Assembly (NCBI GenBank): GCA_016281125.1 | Contig: JAEEIA010000073.1 | Span: 1-50,683, forward strand | DNA from: Oscillospiraceae bacterium | GTDB lineage: Bacteria; Bacillota; Clostridia; Oscillospirales; Ruminococcaceae | Direction of reading: 5' to 3' | DNA length: 50,683 nucleotides | Shown here: in pieces, positions 23,571-31,317 of the stretch | Numbering within the stretch: the first letter of the stretch is position 1 | Layout: every line of letters begins with the position of its first letter | The notes under the pieces: model-generated | What the model saw: the letters and a program-made list of their open reading frames with translations, nothing else | Database searches by the model: none | What the model was told of the DNA's origin: nothing | Program-made: the position numbers and the translations under genes

Positions 23571-25201
23571 AGAAAAAGTATGTCAGCAAAATTGTTTTTG
23601 CGCTGATCATTGCGGTGTTTATTATATGCTGCATGATCAACGCGCCGGTCAGCAGCGCGGTCGGGACGCTCTGGTCGCTGCTCCCGCCGATTGTTGCAAT
23701 CGGCCTTGCGCTGATCACAAAGGAGGTTTATTCCTCATTGTTCATCGGCGTTCTCACAGGCGGATGTCTGTATGCGATTACCGAGCACAGCGGCTTTTCC
23801 GGCGTATTCAACGCGGTTGTGAAGGAAGGCATCATTGCCAATGTCGCAGATGCCTACAATGTCGGGATTCTGCTGTTCCTGGTTGTGCTCGGCACGATTG
23901 TCGTGCTGATGAACAAGGCGGGAGGCAGCCGTGCCTACGGCGAATGGGCGTCGAAGCACATCAAAACAAGAGCGGGCGCCTGTCTTTCCACATTTTTGCT
24001 CGGCGTGCTGATTTTTGTCGATGATTACTTCAACTGTCTGACGGTCGGCTCTGTCATGCGCCCGATCACGGACAAGCACAATGTTTCACGCTCCAAGCTC
24101 GCATATCTGATTGATGCGACTGCCGCACCGGTCTGTATCATTGCGCCGATTTCCTCGTGGGCGGCTGCCGTAGCCGGTACGGTTGACGGCGTCAACGGCA
24201 TTTCGCTGTTCATCCGCACGATTCCGTATAATCTCTATGCGCTGCTGACCATGTTCATGGTGGTTTTCATTGCAATGTCCGATGTGGATTACGGCCCGAT
24301 GAAGCACCATGAGAACAACGCAAGGAACGGCGATCTTTTTACCACAAGAAACAAGGTTTATCCGGAAGATGCAAAGCCGATGCATACCAGAGGCAAGGTC
24401 ATTGACCTGATTCTGCCGGTAGTGCTCCTGATTTCGCTCTGTGTGCTCGGCATGGTGTATACCGGCGGTCTTTTTGACGGCGTCGGCTTCATGGATGCGT
24501 TCGCAAACTGTGACGCATCGTTCGGCCTTGCAGTGGGCTCGCTCGGCGCACTGATTGTGATTATTCTGTATTTCCTTGCGCGCCGCGTCCTGACCTTTAC
24601 CGAATGCATGGACTCGATTGCGGACGGCTTCAAACAGATGGTTCCTGCAATCCTGATTCTGACCTTTGCATGGACGCTGAAAACGATGACCGGTCTGCTT
24701 CAGGCAGGCGAATATGTTTCGGGTGTTGTAGAGAGAACGGATACCATGGTTCTGCTGCCGATGCTTCTGTTTGTGGTTGCACTCGGGCTTGCATTTGCAA
24801 CCGGAACCTCATGGGGTACCTTCGGCATTCTCATTCCGATTGTCACGGGCGTTTTCTCAAAGGAGCTCCTCGGGATCGGCGACAGTGCATCCATCCCGCC
24901 GATGGTGATTATCTGCATCTCGGCATGTCTGGCCGGTGCAGTCTGCGGCGACCATTGCTCGCCGATCTCCGATACGACGATCATGGCATCGACTGGTGCA
25001 CAGTGCGACCACGTCAATCATGTATCCACACAGCTTCCGTATGCCCTGACGGTTGCAGCAGTCTGTGCCGTCGGCTACCTGCTGGCCGGTTTTGTGCAGA
25101 ATGTGTTTGTTGTGCTTGGCGTCAGTTTTCTGATGATGGTCGGCGTGCTGGTGCTTATCCGGATTTTGTCCGGCATGAAAAAGACCGCGCCGAAGGAATA
25201 A
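23567..25201 (+). CDS. NhaC-family Na+/H+ antiporter-like membrane protein
   Basis: 544 residues, about 12 hydrophobic segments. The family signature is clear in LGVLIFVDDYFNCLTVGSVMRPITDKH (split in the text: the VDDYFN core is the conserved charged helix), AYLIDATAAPVCIIAPISSW, and the C-terminal GTSWGTFGILIPI and CGDHCSPISDTT motifs, typical of NhaC/YuiF-type antiporters. It exchanges protons for sodium or a small organic substrate such as an amino acid. Overlap with the EamA gene suggests a paired export/exchange role. A hairpin terminator follows. Confidence 0.85.
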   Translation: MKKKYVSKIVFALIIAVFIICCMINAPVSSAVGTLWSLLPPIVAIGLALITKEVYSSLFIGVLTGGCLYAITEHSGFSGVFNAVVKEGIIANVADAYNVGILLFLVVLGTIVVLMNKAGGSRAYGEWASKHIKTRAGACLSTFLLGVLIFVDDYFNCLTVGSVMRPITDKHNVSRSKLAYLIDATAAPVCIIAPISSWAAAVAGTVDGVNGISLFIRTIPYNLYALLTMFMVVFIAMSDVDYGPMKHHENNARNGDLFTTRNKVYPEDAKPMHTRGKVIDLILPVVLLISLCVLGMVYTGGLFDGVGFMDAFANCDASFGLAVGSLGALIVIILYFLARRVLTFTECMDSIADGFKQMVPAILILTFAWTLKTMTGLLQAGEYVSGVVERTDTMVLLPMLLFVVALGLAFATGTSWGTFGILIPIVTGVFSKELLGIGDSASIPPMVIICISACLAGAVCGDHCSPISDTTIMASTGAQCDHVNHVSTQLPYALTVAAVCAVGYLLAGFVQNVFVVLGVSFLMMVGVLVLIRILSGMKKTAPKE

Positions 25202-25216
25202 TCTCTGCGGATGCAG

Positions 25217-25258
25217 ACAGCCCTGACCGGATTGCTGTTTTCCGGCCGGGGCTGTTTT
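25217..25258 (+). terminator. Hairpin terminator of the EamA-NhaC operon
   Basis: 15-base arms (25217-25231 / 25241-25255) with two non-Watson-Crick pairs, 9-base loop, then TTT. Confidence 0.7.
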
Positions 25259-25346
25259 GTATGCTCCGGATGCTGTCACTGTACGGAATGCAGTGCCGGA
25301 AACAGTATGTCTGCGTGCCTTTGGTGATGCTGTACACGCTTTGCTA

Positions 25347-25375
25347 TTGACGGATGCGGAAAATTCGGATATAAT
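25347..25375 (+). promoter_or_regulatory. Promoter of the glycerate kinase gene
   Basis: TTGACG (25347-25352), 17 bases, TATAAT (25370-25375), about 30 bases before the ATG. Confidence 0.8.
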
Positions 25376-25406
25376 GGATGCAGAATCAAAAAACGGTGGT
25401 GATTGC

Positions 25407-26567
25407 ATGAAAATCGTGATTGCGGCAGATTCCTTCAAAGGCAGCCTCAGTTCCGCAGAAGCGGGACAGGCTGCTGCCGCAGGTATTCTGCGCGCAATGC
25501 CGGATGCGGATATCCGCGTGTATCCGGTTGCAGACGGCGGGGAGGGGACTGCGGAGGCGCTGGTTTCCGGCCTGCATGGCGCATACCGGACGGTTCCGGT
25601 TTCCGATCCGCTTGGACGTCCGGTTCCGGCGCGATACGGGATCCTGCCGGACGGCACTGCGGTCATTGAAATGGCTGCTGCATCCGGCCTGCCGCTGCTG
25701 GCAGAATCAGAACGCAATCCGATGCACACGACCACATACGGCTTCGGAGAATTGATCGCGGATGCTGTGCAGCAGGGATGCCGCCGGTTTCTGCTCGGCA
25801 TTGGCGGCAGTGCGACGAACGACTGCGGCATCGGCTGTTTGCAGGCGCTTGGCTTCGGCTTTCTTGATGCAGACGGGCATCAGGTTCCGTTCGGCGCAGC
25901 CGGTCTTGCAAAGGTGCAGCAGATCAGCACGGACAGCATTATCCCGGAACTGCGGGAATGCGAATTCCGTGTCGCCTGCGATGTGCGCAATCCGCTGTGC
26001 GGGGAATCCGGATGCAGCAGGATTTTTGCGCCGCAGAAGGGCGCCGATCCGGATATGGTTTCTGACATGGAGCAATCTATGCGGCGGTTCGCAGATCTTG
26101 TCAGAAGTGAAATTCCGGACGCTGACGATGCGCTTCCGGGCTCCGGCGCGGCGGGCGGGCTGGGCTTTGCGCTGCGTATTTTTCTGCATGCGGTACTCAG
26201 CCCGGGCATTGAAACGGTAATTCGCATGACCGGACTGGAATCGGCCATTCGTTCGGCGGATGCTGTTGTGACCGGAGAGGGGCGTCTGGATGCGCAGACT
26301 GTTCTCGGAAAGGTGCCGGCCGGCATTGCCGCTGCTGCAAAGCGTTACGGCATTCCAGTGATTGCCTTTTGCGGATGCACCGGGGACGGCGCTGCGGTTT
26401 GCAATCAGCACGGGATTGATGCGTATTTTCCGATCCTGCGCGGGATTACATCCGCTGCGGATGCGATGCAGCCCGATGCTGCGAAGCAGAACCTTGCGGA
26501 TACCGCAGAGCAGGTATTCCGGCTGTATGCCTGCGCACTGCGCAGACCGCATCCTCAGCCCGTGTAA
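25407..26567 (+). CDS. Glycerate kinase (GarK/GlxK family)
   Basis: 386 residues from ATG 25407, chosen because it follows GGTGGTGATT and starts the family's invariant MKIVIAADSFKGSLSS. The longer frame crosses the promoter. Further family motifs: VADGGEGTAEAL, EMAAASGLPLL, LLGIGGSATNDCGIGCLQALGF, GSGAAGGLGFALRIF and TGEGRLDAQTVLGK(V)P. The enzyme phosphorylates D-glycerate with ATP, to 2-phosphoglycerate in the class I family, feeding glycolysis. Length matches the family (~375-385). The 3' end overlaps the convergent small gene by 13 bases. Confidence 0.93.
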   Translation: MKIVIAADSFKGSLSSAEAGQAAAAGILRAMPDADIRVYPVADGGEGTAEALVSGLHGAYRTVPVSDPLGRPVPARYGILPDGTAVIEMAAASGLPLLAESERNPMHTTTYGFGELIADAVQQGCRRFLLGIGGSATNDCGIGCLQALGFGFLDADGHQVPFGAAGLAKVQQISTDSIIPELRECEFRVACDVRNPLCGESGCSRIFAPQKGADPDMVSDMEQSMRRFADLVRSEIPDADDALPGSGAAGGLGFALRIFLHAVLSPGIETVIRMTGLESAIRSADAVVTGEGRLDAQTVLGKVPAGIAAAAKRYGIPVIAFCGCTGDGAAVCNQHGIDAYFPILRGITSAADAMQPDAAKQNLADTAEQVFRLYACALRRPHPQPV

Positions 26568-26908
26568 AGCAGCGTGCCGTTCTGATCGAAGATGCAGTAT
26601 CCGCCCGGACACATGGCAACTGCCGTTTCGTAATCATAGTATGCGCCGAGCTGCGATCCCGGGGCATTGTACGGATCGCGGATCCGGTAGATCATCTGCC
26701 CCGCGGCATCCGGCTGCACGGCTTGCTTTTCTGCCGGGATCTGCCGGATCAGATCCGAGGCATAGTCAACCGCTTCTGCTGCACCGCTGATCATTTCCGC
26801 GGGCGGCGGCAGCGTGATCTTGATTTCAACCGGCTCATGCATCCCGTTTGCTGCGATGCAGAGCGTTCCGAACACTCCGAGCATCAGCATGAATTTTCCG
26901 CCTGCCAT
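26555..26908 (-). CDS. Small membrane-anchored or secreted protein of unknown function
   Basis: 117 residues; start preceded by GGAGGTG. An uncleaved or cleavable N-terminal hydrophobic segment (about 4-21, FMLMLGVFGTLCIAANG) is followed by ~30 residues with PPPAEMISGAAEAVDYA and a small C-terminal domain with YNAPGSQLGAYYDYETAVAMC and GYCIFDQNGTLLYTG. The two Cys (CPGGYC) could form a disulfide. No family recognised. It overlaps the end of the glycerate kinase gene on the other strand. Confidence 0.6.
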   Translation of the reverse strand: MAGGKFMLMLGVFGTLCIAANGMHEPVEIKITLPPPAEMISGAAEAVDYASDLIRQIPAEKQAVQPDAAGQMIYRIRDPYNAPGSQLGAYYDYETAVAMCPGGYCIFDQNGTLLYTG

Positions 26909-27075
26909 AACAGCACCTCCGTTTTGGTTTTTATGTATCTATGATACCACCGGAGCACTGGAGAATGACAGCGCCTGTTTCCGGAGAATTACCGGAAATC
27001 GGACGGAGAATCGGACGATCACCGGACAGAATCGAAAAATTGGACAAAAAACGGATAATATCAGGAGGACATAAG

Positions 27076-28077
27076 ATGGTTCCTTTTACGCTGTATTGCT
27101 TTGCAAAGCTGTTTCACCTGTCGTACAGCGGCAGTACGCCGAAGCTGCTGAATCTGTTTGAAGCGGGTACCTCCTCAGAGGCGCTGACAAAGGTTGTATC
27201 CGGCAGAACGGACAGTATGCCCTATGCGGAGCGGATCGACCTGAACAGACCGCAGGCGCAGAATACGCTGAGAACGCTGCGGGATGACCGTCTGCATTTT
27301 GCATACCGGCAGATTCTGGGGAAGGATCCCGGTCAGCTGCCGAAGGAGGCGCTGGTCAGCGAACTGCTTTCCTATGCGCTGCTGCGGGAAAAAGAGGAAC
27401 AGGCTGCGGTATATCAGGGCAGATTCCAAGCCGGAGTGCAGGATATGATCGAACAGCTTCGGAATCTGTCTGTCCCCGATGATACCCCGGAAACAGAATC
27501 ACAGGAACCTGCTGCACAGGCATCTCAGGCAGAGCAGACCGTGGCTGCGGGCGGTCATGATTCCATGACAACGAATGCGTTTTTTGAGTATGTCGAGCAG
27601 CATTTTGACGAGATCGCTTCGCTGGAAATCGCATGTCATGCCGGGGATATCTGGCTGCGCCCGTCCAGCTATCGCTACCTGCTGCTGAAACGCCTGTGCG
27701 AGAAGCAGATTCCGGTCAGAGTCCTCATCAACACCGCGCCCGCGACAGAGGTTCTCTGGCAGCATATGCGGGACATGGAAGCATTTGAAATGGGCATGTA
27801 CCGTTCGCTGGAGGATATCACCCACGCATGGAAGGTCATTTCGTCATCCAGAGATAATATTTGCGTGAAAGCCTGTAATATTCCGTTTCTCCACAATTAT
27901 ATCCGTTTTTCCTATCGCTCGGATATCCCGGCCTATATGCGCATCGGGCTTTATTTATACGGGAAGATCATTGACAGAAGTCAGCCGCATCTGTATTTTA
28001 CAGAGCAGGATTTGCATTATGCGGCTTTGCTCCGTGAATTTTCGTATCTCTGGGAACATTCCGAACCGCTTGCATAA
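27076..28077 (+). CDS. Conserved-looking cytosolic protein of unknown function
   Basis: 333 residues from ATG 27076 with AGGAGG eight bases before; the longer frame back to 26941 is a run of CGGA-rich DNA and unlikely to be coding. N-terminal helical domain (about 1-125, MVPFTLYCFAKLFHLSYSG...KEALVSELL), a Gln/Glu-rich linker (~130-170), and an alpha/beta C-terminal domain (~175-333) with DIWLRPSSYRYLLLKRL and IPVRVLIN, which recalls the PLD-like domains attached to some bacterial regulators, but no HxK motif is seen. No signal or membrane segment. Function unknown. Closed by a large bidirectional terminator. Confidence 0.65.
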   Translation: MVPFTLYCFAKLFHLSYSGSTPKLLNLFEAGTSSEALTKVVSGRTDSMPYAERIDLNRPQAQNTLRTLRDDRLHFAYRQILGKDPGQLPKEALVSELLSYALLREKEEQAAVYQGRFQAGVQDMIEQLRNLSVPDDTPETESQEPAAQASQAEQTVAAGGHDSMTTNAFFEYVEQHFDEIASLEIACHAGDIWLRPSSYRYLLLKRLCEKQIPVRVLINTAPATEVLWQHMRDMEAFEMGMYRSLEDITHAWKVISSSRDNICVKACNIPFLHNYIRFSYRSDIPAYMRIGLYLYGKIIDRSQPHLYFTEQDLHYAALLREFSYLWEHSEPLA

Positions 28078-28081
28078 AATG

Positions 28082-28140
28082 AAAAACACTTGCTTCTGTC
28101 ACATCAGCCGTGCGGCCGTGACAGAAGCAAGTGTATTTTT
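28082..28140. terminator. Large bidirectional terminator
   Basis: Stem ACACTTGCTTCTGTCAC / GTGACAGAAGCAAGTGT (17 bp) with A runs before and T runs after, between convergent genes. Confidence 0.9.
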
Positions 28141-28184
28141 CATTATCGTTTTTTCAGACTGTGTTCGTTCAGAACCGGCAGCCG

Positions 28185-29819
28185 TCACAGGTTTTCGCGC
28201 AGTTGTTCAAATGTAATGCCGTATTTCTGTGCAATTGCATGCGCATAGCTTTTTCCGTCGGGCTTTCTGCGGCTGATTTTATATTTATGTGCATCATCGT
28301 TTTCCATGACGATGCTGACCGCTTTTCCGGCTGCCGCATCTGTGCCGGAAAGGCTTTCACAGTGTTCGGCCAGCTCGTGCATATGTGTATTGAAGCAGGT
28401 TCTTGCACCGCGGCAGCAGAGGTATTTCAGCACATCCTCCGCAATATACAGCGATTCTGTGTGACTGGTTGTCGCAAAGGATTCATTGAACAGCAGCAGG
28501 CTGTCCGCGGTTGCGGCCTTGCAGATTTCACGGCAGCGGGAGGCCTCCTCGCCGAGCCGCCCGAGTGAAACCGTGCGTTCCTCCTCAACGGGAAAATGCG
28601 TGAAGATTCCGTCACACAGCCGTATGTCTGCAGCCGCTGCCGGGACGAAAACGCCGCTCTGATACAGCAGGAACGCGAGCCCGATGCCCTGCGTCAGAAT
28701 CGTCTTGCCGCCGCGGTTCGGCCCGGTCAGGATCTGAACCGTCTGTTCCTTCGTGAACGAAATATCGTTGCATACAACCGATTCCGCAAGGCTGCCTTCC
28801 ATGGAAAGGACTGCAAGCCTGACGTTGTACAGATCCTTTATCACGGTATCGTCCGGGGATGCGGACGCGTCGCAGCAGGGGAAGCCGTGTTCCCTGAGCT
28901 TTTGCTCAAAACCGATGAAACGCAGATAGAACAGCAGCTCATCTGCAAGGTCGGCCAGCGCTCTGCCGCTGACATGAACGTATTTATCCAGCACTTTTTT
29001 GAGCTTTGCCGTCAGATTCGGCAGCATCCGCTCGACAATCGCAGTCAGATTGTTGATGAGAACGCTGTCAGAGGCATGGTGCGGTGTCTGGATGCCGTAG
29101 CAGTGCTTTTCAAACCAGTCCCAGCCGTCATAGTGCTTTTCCATGGAAAACGGATAGAGATCGCGGTCAGAAACATGATCCTTCCGGTGAAATGCCATAA
29201 AGTTCTGGAGCGCGCTCTGTTCATCGTAGAAGAAACGGTTCAGGGAAACGATGCCGACCTCTGCCGGGTAGTAATCCGCATTGAGATTGACACCGAGCGT
29301 GATGCTGTGGATGCTGTAAACATCGTCATCCAGTGCGGACATATCCTCTAACAGCGCGTCAAACCCGCTGTCTTTGCTGATTTCCTGAATGAATCCGGCA
29401 AAGCGCTGCATGCCCGCGGACTGAAAATCGCGGTCTGCAAACAGATCCCGCAGCTTCATGACGGAGCGGATATAGTGTTCCATGGAACGGAACCGCTGAA
29501 TCAGCTCCCAGATGGTGGACTCACTGCCGATCTGGATCGGACGGTCATTGAAGGAGAACCGCAGGGAATCGCAGATCCCGAACAGCTCTTTGCAGAGTGC
29601 CGCATCGCCGCGCAGCTCATTGTAGACTTCTCTGCGATAGCGGATGATGTCCGGGCTGACCGGCATGTTCATCAGGATTTTCCGGATGGCGCTTTGCTCC
29701 GTTGTGGTTTCCGTCACGCGTTCTGCCAGATATGCGATGCCAAGATCATTTGCCGTGGTTTCGCTGACCGGAAAATATGCCTGTGCATCCTCCGGTGTCA
29801 GCAGGCTGATTGTTTGCAT
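28185..29819 (-). CDS. MutS-like ATPase lacking the mismatch-binding domain
   Basis: 544 residues. The C-terminal half is a MutS ABC ATPase: Walker A GPNRGGKT (366-373), the signature region RLGEEASRC, a Walker B-like LLLFNE (441-446; MutS normally has DE), and the THMHEL dimer/His motif. The N-terminal half is helical, like the MutS lever/core domains. Mismatch-recognition domain I with its Phe-x-Glu, and the Smr domain of MutS2, are both absent. The family knowledge supports nucleic acid binding and ATP-driven clamping; recombination or ribosome rescue roles are possible, but this subtype is uncharacterised. It lies 39 bases downstream of the C39-like gene in an operon. Confidence 0.85.
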   Translation of the reverse strand: MQTISLLTPEDAQAYFPVSETTANDLGIAYLAERVTETTTEQSAIRKILMNMPVSPDIIRYRREVYNELRGDAALCKELFGICDSLRFSFNDRPIQIGSESTIWELIQRFRSMEHYIRSVMKLRDLFADRDFQSAGMQRFAGFIQEISKDSGFDALLEDMSALDDDVYSIHSITLGVNLNADYYPAEVGIVSLNRFFYDEQSALQNFMAFHRKDHVSDRDLYPFSMEKHYDGWDWFEKHCYGIQTPHHASDSVLINNLTAIVERMLPNLTAKLKKVLDKYVHVSGRALADLADELLFYLRFIGFEQKLREHGFPCCDASASPDDTVIKDLYNVRLAVLSMEGSLAESVVCNDISFTKEQTVQILTGPNRGGKTILTQGIGLAFLLYQSGVFVPAAAADIRLCDGIFTHFPVEEERTVSLGRLGEEASRCREICKAATADSLLLFNESFATTSHTESLYIAEDVLKYLCCRGARTCFNTHMHELAEHCESLSGTDAAAGKAVSIVMENDDAHKYKISRRKPDGKSYAHAIAQKYGITFEQLRENL

Positions 29820-29858
29820 GGAATCACCTCTGAATCATAGAATGAGAAAAAGTGTTTT

Positions 29859-31007
29859 TCAGATCGCTTTGCAGTTTGTCAGAATCCAGGAAACGGGAAA
29901 CCGCTTTTCGGTGCCGTCCTTGAACCGGACTGCGGCAAACGAATCGTCAATGGCTGTGATTTCACCGGCGCCGAACACTTTATGCCGGAGCCTTGTCCCG
30001 ACGGACAGTTCCGTCAGCTGACTTTGCTGTTCTTCATTCCGCGGACACCGCTGCGGGCGCTCGGGATACTTTGCCCAGTATTTTGTGATATACCGGTCGG
30101 TACTGTCCCATGTATCGACGATTTTATAGTCATCGTCAAAGACCAGAATCGCAGCGGCGTGGTCGTTCCCGACATACGCAAATATCCGGGTTCCGGCCTG
30201 AAACATGTCATGAATGTGATCGCAGAATTCCTTACCGGTCAGCATTTTGCCGTTCCGGCGGATTGCTTCAAATTGCTGAAAGCCTTTCTTTTTGAGCATT
30301 GCTTCAATGCTTTCATTGCTGTTGACGACCGTGTCGGTATAGTCCAGCGCTTCCGCCAGCATGCAGACAGCTTCTTCCCAGGGGATTTCCAGAACGCCTG
30401 CTACGGCTCTGACTGCGCAGTCACCGATCAGATGGTTGCCGGGGTTTTCATTGCAGACCACAAGCGTTTCATGCGGCTGTACCGGATGATCTGCGGGCTG
30501 ATTTACCGGCGCCTGCTTTTTCGCCGGCTTTCTGCGCGGCCGGATGCTGTGATCCTGCCCGTCCTTCCAGGCAATCCAGACCTCTGCCGCATTTTGTTCC
30601 CGCAGATCCTCCGGATATTGCAGAACATATCCGCCGTCTGCTCCGGCCGGAACAAGCGGGACATAGCAGCTGTGCCGGGCGCTGCCGGACGTTTTCAGAA
30701 TCACGGCTTCACCGTCATGAAACCGTTCGCTGCATTCCGCAAGAATGCTTTCAATGCTGCGGCGCGCGCCGGAACCTGCTTGCAGATAAAACCCCTGATT
30801 CTCCAGCATGTTCCGGATTGTCTGTTTATCCTGCGGCATCATGCCGAGCGCGCCCGAGGCTTTGAGCAGCGCGGCAAAGGCGTCCTTCCATTTGCATCCC
30901 CTGACGGCACAGACGGAATGCAGCACGGAACCGACCGTGTCAAGGGGATAATCGCCCCCGGGATGGTGATTGATACACTGATAAGCAGAGAAAACGGGCT
31001 GGTTCAT
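29859..31007 (-). CDS. Protein with duplicated C39-like cysteine-peptidase domain and SH3/Tudor-like tail
   Basis: 382 residues, no signal peptide. The second domain (~185-320) has a papain-like triad: Cys197 in IGDCAVRAVAGVL, His283 in GNDHAAAILVF and Asp298 in KIVDTWDS, as in C39-like proteins of Firmicutes and their phages. The first domain (~15-150) aligns to it (LDTVGSVLHSV, NMLENQGF, SARHSCYVPL) but has Thr24 where the nucleophile should be, so it is a degenerate copy with His112 kept. A basic linker joins the two. The tail (~335-382, VGTRLRHKVFGAGEITAIDD) is the small beta barrel seen at UvrD/PcrA C-termini, which binds protein or nucleic acid. Operon with the MutS-like gene. Confidence 0.7.
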   Translation of the reverse strand: MNQPVFSAYQCINHHPGGDYPLDTVGSVLHSVCAVRGCKWKDAFAALLKASGALGMMPQDKQTIRNMLENQGFYLQAGSGARRSIESILAECSERFHDGEAVILKTSGSARHSCYVPLVPAGADGGYVLQYPEDLREQNAAEVWIAWKDGQDHSIRPRRKPAKKQAPVNQPADHPVQPHETLVVCNENPGNHLIGDCAVRAVAGVLEIPWEEAVCMLAEALDYTDTVVNSNESIEAMLKKKGFQQFEAIRRNGKMLTGKEFCDHIHDMFQAGTRIFAYVGNDHAAAILVFDDDYKIVDTWDSTDRYITKYWAKYPERPQRCPRNEEQQSQLTELSVGTRLRHKVFGAGEITAIDDSFAAVRFKDGTEKRFPVSWILTNCKAI

Positions 31008-31058
31008 GTTTCGTCCTTTCGTTTTTTATGTGAATTTGCCTGATTTCTTTTTTCATGT

Positions 31059-31099
31059 ATTATATCATATTATCAGGTGAATTTCAATGGGAGAAGTGT
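31059..31099 (-). promoter_or_regulatory. Promoter of the C39-like/MutS-like operon with an upstream shared motif
   Basis: Minus strand: TTGAAA (31082-31087), 17 bases, TATAAT (31059-31064). On the plus strand CAATGGGAGAAGTGT (31085-31099) covers and extends upstream of the -35; 14 of its 15 bases recur at the promoter of the LRR gene (36911-36925). Confidence 0.7.
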
Positions 31100-31221
31100 T
31101 TTTTATTCTGAATTGCATATATGGGAGGTGAAAAGGCTGCGGGCACTGTCTGCTTGATCTATCCGTCGGAGATACTTACGGGACAGTGTGCAAATCTGCA
31201 CATCAAGGCTACGATTTTACA

Positions 31222-31250
31222 TTGACCGTGCCGGGATCACATGATATAAT
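31222..31250 (+). promoter_or_regulatory. Promoter of the pectate lyase gene
   Basis: TTGACC (31222-31227), 17 bases, TATAAT (31245-31250), about 65 bases before ATG 31318. Confidence 0.75.
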
Positions 31251-31317
31251 ACACATAAAATCACTTGTTTTTCCAAAAACAGAGTGGCGTGTGTGTCCGG
31301 CTGAAAGGAGGATCATT

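Noticed and set aside
28185-29819. Standard mutS or mutS2
   Set aside because: Domain I with the mismatch Phe-x-Glu, and the Smr domain, are both absent, and the Walker B reads FNE; only the ATPase fold is shared.
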